From contig UQBJ01000014.1 of the NCBI GenBank assembly GCA_900539255.1, positions 1-48,588 on the forward strand: DNA of 48,588 nt. The letters are read 5' to 3'. The notes below the pieces were generated by a model. The model did no database searches, was not told where the DNA came from, and saw only the letters and a program-made list of their open reading frames with translations. Every line of letters begins with the position of its first letter. The first letter of the stretch is position 1. The position numbers and the translations under genes are program-made. Below, one piece after another: positions 8,178-16,372 of this stretch. The stretch comes from an uncultured Campylobacter sp. GTDB taxonomy: Bacteria > Campylobacterota > Campylobacteria > Campylobacterales > Campylobacteraceae.

Positions 8178-8987
8178 ATGAAAATAAAATTACTTGATAA
8201 CAAGCCCTATACATACGAGTTATTAGAGACATCTTATAAGAACTGCGACTATAAAAACAAAAAGAGCTGGATTGCCTTTAAAAAATTTTTTGAAGAATTT
8301 ACTAAAAAAGTATTTGAAACAAACCTTGCAATCTTTACAGGTAAAGGGTATATAAAAGGCTTGTTTCCATTAGCGTATAGCGAAAAAAAGAGTTATGCAA
8401 GTATATCGCATAGTTTGCATAGTATAACCCCCTATGTTTTAAGTGAATGGCACTTAAACTATAAATCAAATAAAAAGCCAAAAAATAGATTTGTGGATTT
8501 TTGGTGTATGTTAGAAAATCAAAAAATTGAAGCGTGGATAGAAGTAAAGAACATTTGGTTTAATTTACAAACAGATAATTTTGCGGAAACTATAAAAAAG
8601 ATATATAATGATGACAAAGATAAAGAGTATAAAAAAATGGGAATAATCCAACAAGGTTTGATACAATTAGATAGCGTTAGGACAGAAATTAGAAATGATA
8701 AGATTGCTAATTCAGCTTTTAAAGTTGTGCTTTTAAATATCCCCATATTTTGCTCTTGTCCTATAAGCAAAAAGATTGATAATGATAAGATAAACAATGC
8801 GCCTAAAAAACTTGAAGAAATGCTTAATAATTTTATAGAAAGCAAAGATTTTCCCGCAAAAAATTACAAAAAAGGTGTCTTATGTGCAGTGCTTGATTTA
8901 GACCCACAAGGCACAAGAAAGGACGAAGTAATCTTTGAAAACTATTATATGCCTTATTTTGCGCTTGCTGCTGTGGTGTTAGAATAA
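8178..8987 (+). CDS. putative PD-(D/E)xK nuclease, horizontally acquired
   Basis: 269 residues; family not recognised. The segment NRFVDFW...KIEAWIEVKN gives D107 and E122-V-K124, with E90 in the preceding helix: the E...D...ExK spacing expected of a PD-(D/E)xK restriction-like fold. The rest is lysine- and asparagine-rich, with no membrane segments or signal peptide. The gene is markedly more AT-rich than its neighbours, uses ATA and AGA freely, and has its own promoter and ribosome site, all pointing to recent transfer. No methyltransferase lies beside it. It could be a solitary restriction-type enzyme, a defence effector, or a repair-type nuclease. The motif is an eye-read match, not a proven catalytic core. 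Confidence 0.6.
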   Translation: MKIKLLDNKPYTYELLETSYKNCDYKNKKSWIAFKKFFEEFTKKVFETNLAIFTGKGYIKGLFPLAYSEKKSYASISHSLHSITPYVLSEWHLNYKSNKKPKNRFVDFWCMLENQKIEAWIEVKNIWFNLQTDNFAETIKKIYNDDKDKEYKKMGIIQQGLIQLDSVRTEIRNDKIANSAFKVVLLNIPIFCSCPISKKIDNDKINNAPKKLEEMLNNFIESKDFPAKNYKKGVLCAVLDLDPQGTRKDEVIFENYYMPYFALAAVVLE

Positions 8988-9000
8988 ATTTAAAAATACT

Positions 9001-9474
9001 TCTTTGTGGATTTTTGCTGCGGCTTGCGCCTTGCAACTCGTTGAATTGCCTTTTAAAATGCTTTAAAATGACAATGTTTGAGATTTTTCGCTACGCTCAA
9101 AATGACAAGGGTTTGTTTGTCATACTGAGCCTTTGGCGAAGTATCCAAAAACTCTTTACATTGACATACTAATAGCCCTTGTCATACTGAGGCGTTAGCC
9201 GAAGTATCCATAAATTTAAAATGCAAATTACACCTTTAAAGCGTGGATTTTTCGCTACGCTCAAAATGACAATGATTTGAGGTTTTTATTTTTGAGTGAA
9301 AGCTTAAAATAATAAAATCTTTGTCATACTGAGCTTTCGCAAGAAAGCGAAGTATCCATAAAATAAAAAGCGTGTCTTAAATTGTGTGGATATTTCGCCT
9401 GCGGCTCAATATGACAATATAGAGTTTTGCTGCGCCTTGTAAGCCATCTAGTCGCTAACGCTCAAAATGACAAG
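9001..9474. repeat. array of GTCAT-type palindromic repeats (cluster A)
   Basis: At least six copies of a short imperfect palindrome in both orientations. Forward copies, GTCATACTGAG...GAAGTATCC, lie at 9119-9146, 9181-9213 and 9323-9363. Inverse copies, GGAT(A/T)TTTCGC...GCTCAA(A/T)ATGACA, lie at 9083-9106, 9243-9273 and 9384-9418. Partial or decayed copies are at 9005-9074 and 9451-9474. The copy at 9323 forms a clear GCTTTCGC/GCGAAGT-type hairpin. The array sits directly downstream of the nuclease-like gene. No protein-coding content is visible. Confidence 0.85.
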
Positions 9475-9868
9475 CGTTTGATTTTGTTGTGCTGTAAAAT
9501 AGCTTGTAACACGGCGATATTTTTAAATTTTTCCAAAACAAGACAAAATTTTTATCCGCTTTGCCTTGTAAAATTTGCTTAAAATTCACTCACAAGAAAC
9601 GGCGATGATTTCACAGGCAAAACCACACAAAATTTAAGCGTGCAAGATGAAACAAGGTATCCTTACTTTTGCGCCTTGCAAAGTTGCCTTAAATCATTGA
9701 AAATGCACCCCAAAGCACATTTTGACATTTTGCCCTACATTTGAGAGAAAATTTAGCGAATTTTACTCAAAAAGGCGTGAAATTTTGGTAAATTTTTGCT
9801 AAAATCTCAAAATAACTTGCTTTAAAAACGCTTGCCTTGCGTAAAATGGCGGCGTGGATAGGAATGTC
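9475..9868. other. gene-free stretch before the Kae1-like gene
   Basis: I see no gene here. Short decayed pieces of the flanking repeats are possible. A TAAAAT -10-like box at 9800-9805, preceded by TTTTTGC, is the likely promoter for the downstream pair. Confidence 0.4.
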
Positions 9869-11395
9869 GTGCTTTTGAGATTTGATTTTACTTACACGAG
9901 TGGGAATGATTTTTTCGAGTATTTGTTGTGTCTTTATGCTAAAAATTTGAATTTTAGCCTTGAAAAGTCCCAAGAAATCATCACTTTAAAGGTGCAAGGA
10001 AGCGAAAAGGCTATAAATGAATTTTGCACTAGCCTTGAAAATATGCCAAATTCGGTTTTTGTGCGAGATTTTAAGGTGCAAGCCCTTGAAAATGAAAGCA
10101 TAGAGCAAAGCCAAATTCAAAAAAACTTCGCTAAAAAGGATTTTTTAACAAGCTTAAATTCAAGGGCTTACCAAGAAAAAGGCGAGTTGATTGACAACGA
10201 ATGGGGCGAGTTTGTAAATGATGAGCTTTGCTTTGATGGGGCGAGTTTTGAGCCTATTTCAAGGGCAAATTTTAACGCCTTGCTTGATGAAAGCGTGTCG
10301 CGCCTTTGTGCGGGGCAGAGTTTTTTCATCAAAAACGAACTTGGAGTTTATGAAATAGAGCTTTTTAAGGGCGAGTGGCAAAAAGATTTTTTAATGGCTA
10401 CTGACATAAAGGCGATAAAATCGGCATTTGTTTGCTCTAACGAAAATCTCAAACTACTCGCAAGCCTTGAAAAACCGCTGATAAAACTTCGTTTTTCGGC
10501 GATTTTTCGCAACAAATATCAGCTTGAATTTAACGAATTTAGGCACAAACTCCCGCATAATCTTTTCTTTTTCGCGCTTGGCGAGAAACTTTTTGAAAAA
10601 AATGTGAATTTTTTAGCCTTTACAAAGCGCGAAAATTTAGGTGCTGACTTTGAAATTTATGAGCTTGATAAAAGGCTCATCGTGCTTAACGGGCTTAGTT
10701 TCATCAACAAAAAGGCAAGGGAGCTTATTTTAAGCAAAGATGACAAAAATATGGCTCGAATTTCTTATATTTTGAGCCGCTTTGATGAGCGCGCTTTGCT
10801 TTTGGAGCTTAGTCAAAATGATGATGACATTTTGCTTGTGGATAAGGGGACAAACCTTTTAAAGCTTGATTTGCCACGCGACGCAAAGCAGCTTTATGCT
10901 GACATTTGCGCTGATGAAGTGGGTGCAAGGCTTTTTGAAAATTATAAGCAAAATTTTAAACTTTTAAATGGCGAATTTAAGGTGAAAAATAACTTTTTTT
11001 CGCTTTTAGGGCTTGTGGGACAAATGCTTGGGCTTGATGATGAGACGCAAAAAGCCGCACACAAGCTTTTAGAGCTAAGCGATAGCTCAAAACTGCCCCG
11101 CGGTGTGAAAATTGACTTTCGTTTCAAGGAAAATGGCAAGGAATTTGACTACACAAGGACTTTGCGTTCAACGATGAGCTTTATGCTTGCGGGCGTGGAG
11201 GCTGGCAATATCGCTTATGGAGCGGTGGAGAGCTTGGTGTATTTTTTGCGTGATTTTTACGATGAACTGCGAGAAAAAGGACTTGCCGAATTTGCCATTA
11301 TCAGTGGCTCACTCTTTGAGTGCAAAAGCCTTACTAAAAACACGCTCAAACACCTAAAAAACTGCAAGGTGAGCGATGTGCCACTCTTCATTTAA
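9869..11395 (+). CDS. conserved protein with degenerate Kae1/HypF-like C-terminus
   Basis: 508 residues from the GTG at 9869, which has AGGA 5 nt before it; an in-frame GTG at 9854 is the longer choice, without a good site. The protein is cytosolic and acidic. Its last ~80 residues (TRTLRSTMSFMLAGVEAGN, then AIISGSLFECKSL) align by eye with the end of HypF (the ACTGFLNALAACIVDFTT and CGGVFQN regions), but the conserved residues are altered. The 3' end overlaps the hypF start by 20 nt, so the two are probably translationally coupled. I recall a gene of unknown function directly before hypF in C. jejuni as well. A role in hydrogenase maturation is inferred from context only. Confidence 0.7.
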   Translation: MLLRFDFTYTSGNDFFEYLLCLYAKNLNFSLEKSQEIITLKVQGSEKAINEFCTSLENMPNSVFVRDFKVQALENESIEQSQIQKNFAKKDFLTSLNSRAYQEKGELIDNEWGEFVNDELCFDGASFEPISRANFNALLDESVSRLCAGQSFFIKNELGVYEIELFKGEWQKDFLMATDIKAIKSAFVCSNENLKLLASLEKPLIKLRFSAIFRNKYQLEFNEFRHKLPHNLFFFALGEKLFEKNVNFLAFTKRENLGADFEIYELDKRLIVLNGLSFINKKARELILSKDDKNMARISYILSRFDERALLLELSQNDDDILLVDKGTNLLKLDLPRDAKQLYADICADEVGARLFENYKQNFKLLNGEFKVKNNFFSLLGLVGQMLGLDDETQKAAHKLLELSDSSKLPRGVKIDFRFKENGKEFDYTRTLRSTMSFMLAGVEAGNIAYGAVESLVYFLRDFYDELREKGLAEFAIISGSLFECKSLTKNTLKHLKNCKVSDVPLFI

Positions 11396-13607
11396 GCTTG
11401 AAATTTCAGGGCTGGTGCAAGGCGTGGGCTTTCGTCCGCTTGTCTTTAATTTAGCCACGAAAAAAGGGCTTTTGGGCGAGGTGTATAACGACACAAAGGG
11501 CGTTGTCATCATCTTACAATGCGCTAAAAGCGAGTGCGAAAGTTTTTTGAGCGATTTAAAGGCAAATTTACCCCCCTTAGCAAAAATCGAGCAAATCAAA
11601 ATGAGCGAGTGCAAAAGCCCTATATATAGCGACTTTCGCATAAGCCTTTCGCAAACGAGCGTAAAAACAAGCGCGATTTTAAGCGACTTTTCTTTTTGCG
11701 CTGAGTGTGAAAAAGAGTTTTATGAGCCGACAAATGCGCGTTTTCATTACCCTTTTATCACTTGCACGCATTGTGGGGTGAGATTTTCGCTTATTAAAAG
11801 GCTTCCTTATGACAGAAAAAACACCACTATGAGCGAATTTAAAATGTGCAAGCATTGTCAAAGCGAGTATGAAAACCCACAAAACCGCCGTTTTCACGCT
11901 CAGCCCATATCCTGCCCTAAATGCGCCATCAAAGTGAGCTTGCAAAGTGCTGACAAATCAACACTTTTTACAGATGAAAACGCCTTTAAGCAAGCTGCTG
12001 CACTTTTAAAAGAGGGCAAAATCCTTGCGATGAAAGGCGTGGGCGGCTTTCATCTCATCTGCGATGCGCTTAATGACAAAGCCATACAGAATTTAAGAGA
12101 GCGCAAAAACCGCCCCGCAAAGCCTTTGGCTGTGCTTTGCAAGGATTTGGCACAGGCGCACACACTCGCACACATAAACGACAAGGAAGCAAGCCTTTTA
12201 AGCTCAAATGTCAAGCCCATAGTGCTTTTAAAGGTGCGTATCAAGCTAGGACAAATCGCCTTTGACACCGATAAAATAGGCATTATGCTAGCCTACACCC
12301 CCTTCCAACTTTTACTTTTTGAGTATTTTAAAAGCCCTATCATCGCTACAAGTGCAAATTTAAGCGGAGAGAGCATTATTTACAAGGAAGAGGATTTGTT
12401 TTTTAAGCTAAATGGTGTCTTTGACGCGTTTTTGGGCTTTGAAAGAGAGATTGAAAACCCAAGCGATGATAGCATAGCCCAAGTTATCGATAATGAAATA
12501 ATGTTTTTACGCACTTCAAGGGGCATTAGCCCTATGTATATAGAGCTTGACGAGCATTTTTCGCGCAAAAATGCCCTTGCATTAGGGGCTGAGCTAAAAA
12601 ATGAATTTGTGATAAGCTATGACAAAAAGCTCGTCATATCCCCTTACATAGGCGATTTGAAAAGCGTGGATACACGCGAACGATTTGCAAATTCGCTTGA
12701 ATTTTTCGTGCGAAACTATGATTTGCACTTTGACACGCTCATCGGCGACAAGCACCCACACTTTGATTATGGGGATTTAAAGCCAAATTTCAAAGTCCAG
12801 CACCACTACGCGCACCTTTGCGCCACGCTTTTTGAGCATCGCATTTTTGATGAGGTGCTTGCCTTTGCCTTTGATGGCACGGGTTATGGCGATGATGGCA
12901 AAATTTGGGGCGGAGAGATTTTTAAGGCGGATTTAGCAAAGTATGAAAGAGTGGGGCATTTTAGCGAATTTAAGCTCATCAACGCTGATATAAAAAATGT
13001 CTCAAATTTAGCTTTAAGTCTTATTTTTGAGTGGAATTTGCAAGATGAAAGCAAGGATTTTTTAGCCCGTTTTTCGCCCACAAAGCTAGAAAATTTAGCT
13101 AAAATTCACGCTCAAAGCTCGCTTTTTACCAGCTCACTAGGGCGCATAATCGATGCTTTTGGGGCGGTGATTTTTGGCAAGGAAAGGCTTGATTATGAGG
13201 CTCAAATGGGGCTTTTAATGGAAAAGTATTTTGATGAAAATTTAGCTTACAGCTACAAATTTGACATAAATGAAAATGAAATTTGTGTTAAAAGCGCTTT
13301 CAAACAAGCCTTAAAAGATGACGCGCGCCACGCTTGCACAGGCTTTTTAAATGCACTAGCTGCTTGTATAGTTGATTTTACCACGATTTTTGAGAAAAAA
13401 AGGGCGCAAAATTTACAAAAAAATGAGATTTTAGTAAGCAAAAATTTGCCCGTGATTTTGTGCGGCGGAGTTTTTCAAAACTCAACCCTGCTTAAAATCC
13501 TTAACAAAAAGAATTTTGCCTACAAAGTTTCGCTCAAATTTCCGCCAAATGACAGCTGCATCGCACTTGGACAAATGGCACATTTTTTATATAAGCAAAA
13601 AAACTGA
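11376..13607 (+). CDS. hypF: hydrogenase maturation carbamoyltransferase HypF
   Basis: 743 residues, normal for HypF. It makes the thiocarbamoyl group used for the cyanide ligands of [NiFe] hydrogenase. Domains in order: acylphosphatase (1-90, with SGLVQGVGFRP), two zinc-binding CxxC pairs each repeated (C108, C111, C130, C133; C158, C161, C180, C183), a YrdC-like domain (about 200-385, KNRPAKPLAVL) and a Kae1-like domain with HHYAH (476-480), FDGTGYG (499-505) and CGGVFQN (from 696). The start lies inside the preceding gene. hypB, C, D, E and A do not follow; the next gene is a TonB receptor, so hypF is split from the rest of the set. Confidence 0.95.
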   Translation: MCHSSFKLEISGLVQGVGFRPLVFNLATKKGLLGEVYNDTKGVVIILQCAKSECESFLSDLKANLPPLAKIEQIKMSECKSPIYSDFRISLSQTSVKTSAILSDFSFCAECEKEFYEPTNARFHYPFITCTHCGVRFSLIKRLPYDRKNTTMSEFKMCKHCQSEYENPQNRRFHAQPISCPKCAIKVSLQSADKSTLFTDENAFKQAAALLKEGKILAMKGVGGFHLICDALNDKAIQNLRERKNRPAKPLAVLCKDLAQAHTLAHINDKEASLLSSNVKPIVLLKVRIKLGQIAFDTDKIGIMLAYTPFQLLLFEYFKSPIIATSANLSGESIIYKEEDLFFKLNGVFDAFLGFEREIENPSDDSIAQVIDNEIMFLRTSRGISPMYIELDEHFSRKNALALGAELKNEFVISYDKKLVISPYIGDLKSVDTRERFANSLEFFVRNYDLHFDTLIGDKHPHFDYGDLKPNFKVQHHYAHLCATLFEHRIFDEVLAFAFDGTGYGDDGKIWGGEIFKADLAKYERVGHFSEFKLINADIKNVSNLALSLIFEWNLQDESKDFLARFSPTKLENLAKIHAQSSLFTSSLGRIIDAFGAVIFGKERLDYEAQMGLLMEKYFDENLAYSYKFDINENEICVKSAFKQALKDDARHACTGFLNALAACIVDFTTIFEKKRAQNLQKNEILVSKNLPVILCGGVFQNSTLLKILNKKNFAYKVSLKFPPNDSCIALGQMAHFLYKQKN

Positions 13608-13725
13608 ATGTATTTTGATATTTTGTCGCGCTTGTTAAAAAGCAAGCAAAATGCCGCTTAAATCCTTATAAATTTAAATCTTTCCAACAAGTTGCAAATT
13701 TTATGAATTTTTTGCATAAATTTCA

Positions 13726-13743
13726 AAATTTTTATGTTATAAT
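13726..13743 (+). promoter_or_regulatory. promoter of the phase-variable receptor
   Basis: TATAAT at 13738-13743 preceded by TTTTTATGT. The box overlaps the AT-rich palindrome ATAATTAT, a plausible place for an iron-responsive repressor. Ribosome site AAGGAT at 13821-13826 precedes the ATG at 13832. Confidence 0.6.
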
Positions 13744-13831
13744 TATGCCGTTTTGAAATAAATTTAAAACTCAATGCAAATTTTGAGCTTTAAATTCACA
13801 TTTTCAAAAAATACACACAAAAGGATACACA

Positions 13832-15951
13832 ATGACAGGACATTTTAAGGGGCATTTGCTCTCACAAACGCTTTGTTTAGGCTTACTTGCAAGCTGTGCC
13901 TTTGGCGAAACTAACGCCACAGGCGAGCTAAATTCTCAGCTGGGGGGGGGCTTTTAAGTGATTCATCAGCCTTTGATGTAAGCACTATCAAAACCTACGA
14001 GCTTGGCGCGGTAGAAATCACCGCCCCGCAAGAACCAGACGCTAACCCCACCGCAACCATAGTCAGCAAAAAAGACATTCAAAACACCGCTTCTACAAAT
14101 ATGGCGCACGCTTTGCGCTTTACGCCCGGCGTGTTTTATATGCCATCAAGCACTTATCCAAGCGAGATTTATATACGAGGTTTTGTCGAGGGTGAGACGG
14201 GTTTTTATTATGATGGCATCCCCATTGGCGATATTTACGCAGGAAATGCAAGCGGAGAGACTGATTTGACGCCATTTTTTACCTTTGGTTTGAGTGAAAT
14301 TCAAATTTCAAAGGGCTACACTTCGCCAACTTTTAGTTCGTCTAAAATGGGCGGAGCGATAAATATGGTTTCATCTATCCCTACCAAAGATTTGGAATTT
14401 AACGCCAACTATATGTTTATCGCCAACAACGAACACCGCACAAATTTGCAAGTGGGGCGAAATTTTGGCACAGATTATTTTCAGCTCACCTTTTCGCATT
14501 TTGAGCGAAAAACACTTAACTACTCTTATGATTATGCTGGTGGTCCTGCAAACTATGAGGCAAATTACCGCAGCTATATGCTTTCTGGTAAATACGGCTG
14601 GCTCATCGGGGACAATCACCATTACAGCGTGAATTTTTATCATCAACATGCCGTTAGAGGTGATACTTCGCAAAATTGGTCTTATCCAAACTATGACAAA
14701 ACCGCTTTTTATCTTTTAGGGAATTCTAATTTTGGCTTTATAAGCCTTGATTCAAAGGTGTGGTATCATATGGATATGAACAAAATGAACCATTCAAGAG
14801 CAAATTTTGCTGGAATTTACGATGATTACAGCATAGGTTTAACCGAAACACTTAAATTTGATTTTAATGAAAATCAAAATTTAAAGCTTGGCATTATGAG
14901 CAAAAATGAAAACCACGAGGGAAGAAAAGTTACAAGTAATAGATTAGATAGAGATTGGAGCGTGCTTAACTCATCAGTTTTTACCGAATACGCTTTAAGG
15001 GCAAATGATATGTTTCGTTTTGTTGTAAGTGGTAGTTATGACAGGCACGATGGTTTAAGAGTGATAATAGTAGATAGCACTACTAATGCAAAAAACAAGC
15101 AAAGAAACCAACACGCTTGGGGCTGGACCTTGCAAGGGATTTTATACTTTCAGCCTGTCAAATCTTTGCTTTTTCACGCAAATGTAGGACATAAAACAAA
15201 CTTGCCAAAAATTCGTGGGCTTTATGGTGGTTTAGATGAGAACTATGTTAAAAATGATAATCTTAGCTCAGAAAGCTTGATGAATTATGAAGTTGGGGGC
15301 GAATTTAACCACGAATTTAAAGACTTTGGCACGACTTCGCTTGGAGCGACAGCCTTTTTTAACGACATAAATAACGCCATAGGAAGTTATAGGGTTGATA
15401 GTAGCTTGTGTAGCGTCCCTAGTGGAACAGCACCAAATCAATACTGCTTTCAATACCAAAATGTCGATAGGGGTTATTCTTATGGGGGCGAAGTCTTTGC
15501 AAAACAAGGCTTTTGGGGTGATAAACTCATACTTGGGGCGAATTGGAGTTATATACAAAGAAAAACTTATAACCGAGATAGTTACGGAAATCGCACCTAT
15601 ACCGCTGAATTTACCACTCACCCGCGCCAAAACATAAATTTATCAGCCCTCATCGCCCCGCGCAAAGAGTATGACATAGCCTTAAATGGTAGTGTGCAAA
15701 CTTCGCGTTATGCAAGAGTAAATTTGGGGACAAGTGCTACGCCTATTTATGATTATGTGCGAATTCCTACGGTGGTGTATTTTGATGTGGTGGCAAATTA
15801 CTATCTCAAAAACAATTTTAAGCTTTCTTTGGGGGCTTATAATATGTTGGATAGAAATTACAACTACTCATCAAGCTCGACAAATGCGAGTGCTGGCGGT
15901 TTGCCCGGACGGCGAGTCTTTGCTGGCTTTGAGTATAATTACGGCAAATAA
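13832..15951 (+). CDS. phase-variable TonB-dependent outer-membrane receptor (OFF: frameshifted at G9)
   Basis: As written, translation from the ATG at 13832 makes 41 residues (a signal-peptide-like start, MTGHFKGHLL) and stops at 13955-13957 just after a G9 run. Adding one G restores a single 706-residue frame to 15951: signal peptide, TonB box-like YELGAVEITA, plug domain (NTASTNMAHALRFTPGVF, IYIRGF, YYDGIPIGD) and a beta-barrel ending in a hydrophobic/aromatic strand (RRVFAGFEYNYGK). The ATG at 14101 would give a 616-residue product without a signal peptide and is unlikely to be used. The ligand is unknown; iron complexes are the commonest. The middle (about 14690-15300) is more AT-rich, with AGA codons, than the ends. 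A repeat array follows the stop. Confidence 0.88.
13942..13950 (+). repeat. hypervariable poly-G tract (G9, phase OFF)
   Basis: Nine G in a row at codons 37-40 of the receptor. G9 leads to TAA four nt after the run; G8 leads to TGA slightly later; G10 opens the full frame. Tracts of 8 or more G in Campylobacter genes change length at high frequency by slipped-strand replication. Confidence 0.9.
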
Positions 15952-15960
15952 GCTAGCGTT

Positions 15961-16325
15961 GCGAGAGTTTGTCATTGCGTGCAGGGTTTGCAAGCTAGCG
16001 TTTGTCATTGCGAGAGTTTGCGTTAATGCAAACTCGTGGCAATCCATAAAATTAAATTTGCGTTTAAATTCGTGGATTGCCACGCTCGTTTCATTCGCTC
16101 GCAATGACAAAGTGTTGTCATACTGAGCGTAGCGAAGTATCCATAACAACGCAAGATATAAGTCGAAATTATGGATTTTTCGCCTTTTTGCAAAAGGCTC
16201 AAAATGACAATGTTTTTTCGGCTACGCCACGCTTGCGATGAGTGCGTGTTTTGTCATATTGAGCGAAAGCGAAGTGTTGTTTTGACTGAGTTTTGGATAC
16301 TTCGCTTGCGCTGAGTATGACATAA
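15961..16325. repeat. array of GTCAT-type palindromic repeats (cluster B)
   Basis: The 421-base gap between the receptor and the peroxidase is almost filled by repeats of two related families. Type 1, GTCATTGCGAG...GTGGCAATCCA: 15971 onward (partial), 16004-16048 (with a GAGTTTGC/GCAAACTC hairpin) and 16072-16109 (inverted). Type 2, GTCATACTGAGC...GCGAAGTATCC: 16117-16147, 16171-16212 (inverted), 16253-16276 and 16292-16325 (inverted). Copies alternate in orientation, so neighbouring ones can form larger cruciforms. No coding content is convincing. Confidence 0.85.
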
Positions 16326-16335
16326 AATCAAATTT

Positions 16336-16346
16336 TATGTTACAAT
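16336..16346 (+). promoter_or_regulatory. promoter of the dihaem peroxidase
   Basis: TACAAT at 16341-16346 preceded by TATGT, directly after the repeat array, with AAGGAAAA at 16361-16368 as ribosome site for the ATG at 16373. Confidence 0.55.
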
Positions 16347-16372
16347 GCAACATTATAAAAAAGGAAAAAACA

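Noticed and set aside
7876..9480. Prophage or conjugative element around the XRE and nuclease genes
   Set aside because: No integrase, structural, transfer or attachment-site features are visible; only one foreign-looking gene.
11571..11576. C6 run in hypF, similar C6 in lpxK and T8/A8 in the kinase gene as phase-variable tracts
   Set aside because: Too short compared with the 8-12 base tracts known to vary, and all are in frame within intact genes.
14101..15951. Start of the OFF receptor at the internal ATG 14101
   Set aside because: It lacks a ribosome site, signal peptide and TonB box; the natural start with all three is at 13832, one base out of frame.
9001..16325. The repeat clusters as a CRISPR array
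   Set aside because: Copies are palindromic, occur in both orientations with irregular spacing, and differ in their cores; no cas genes are present.
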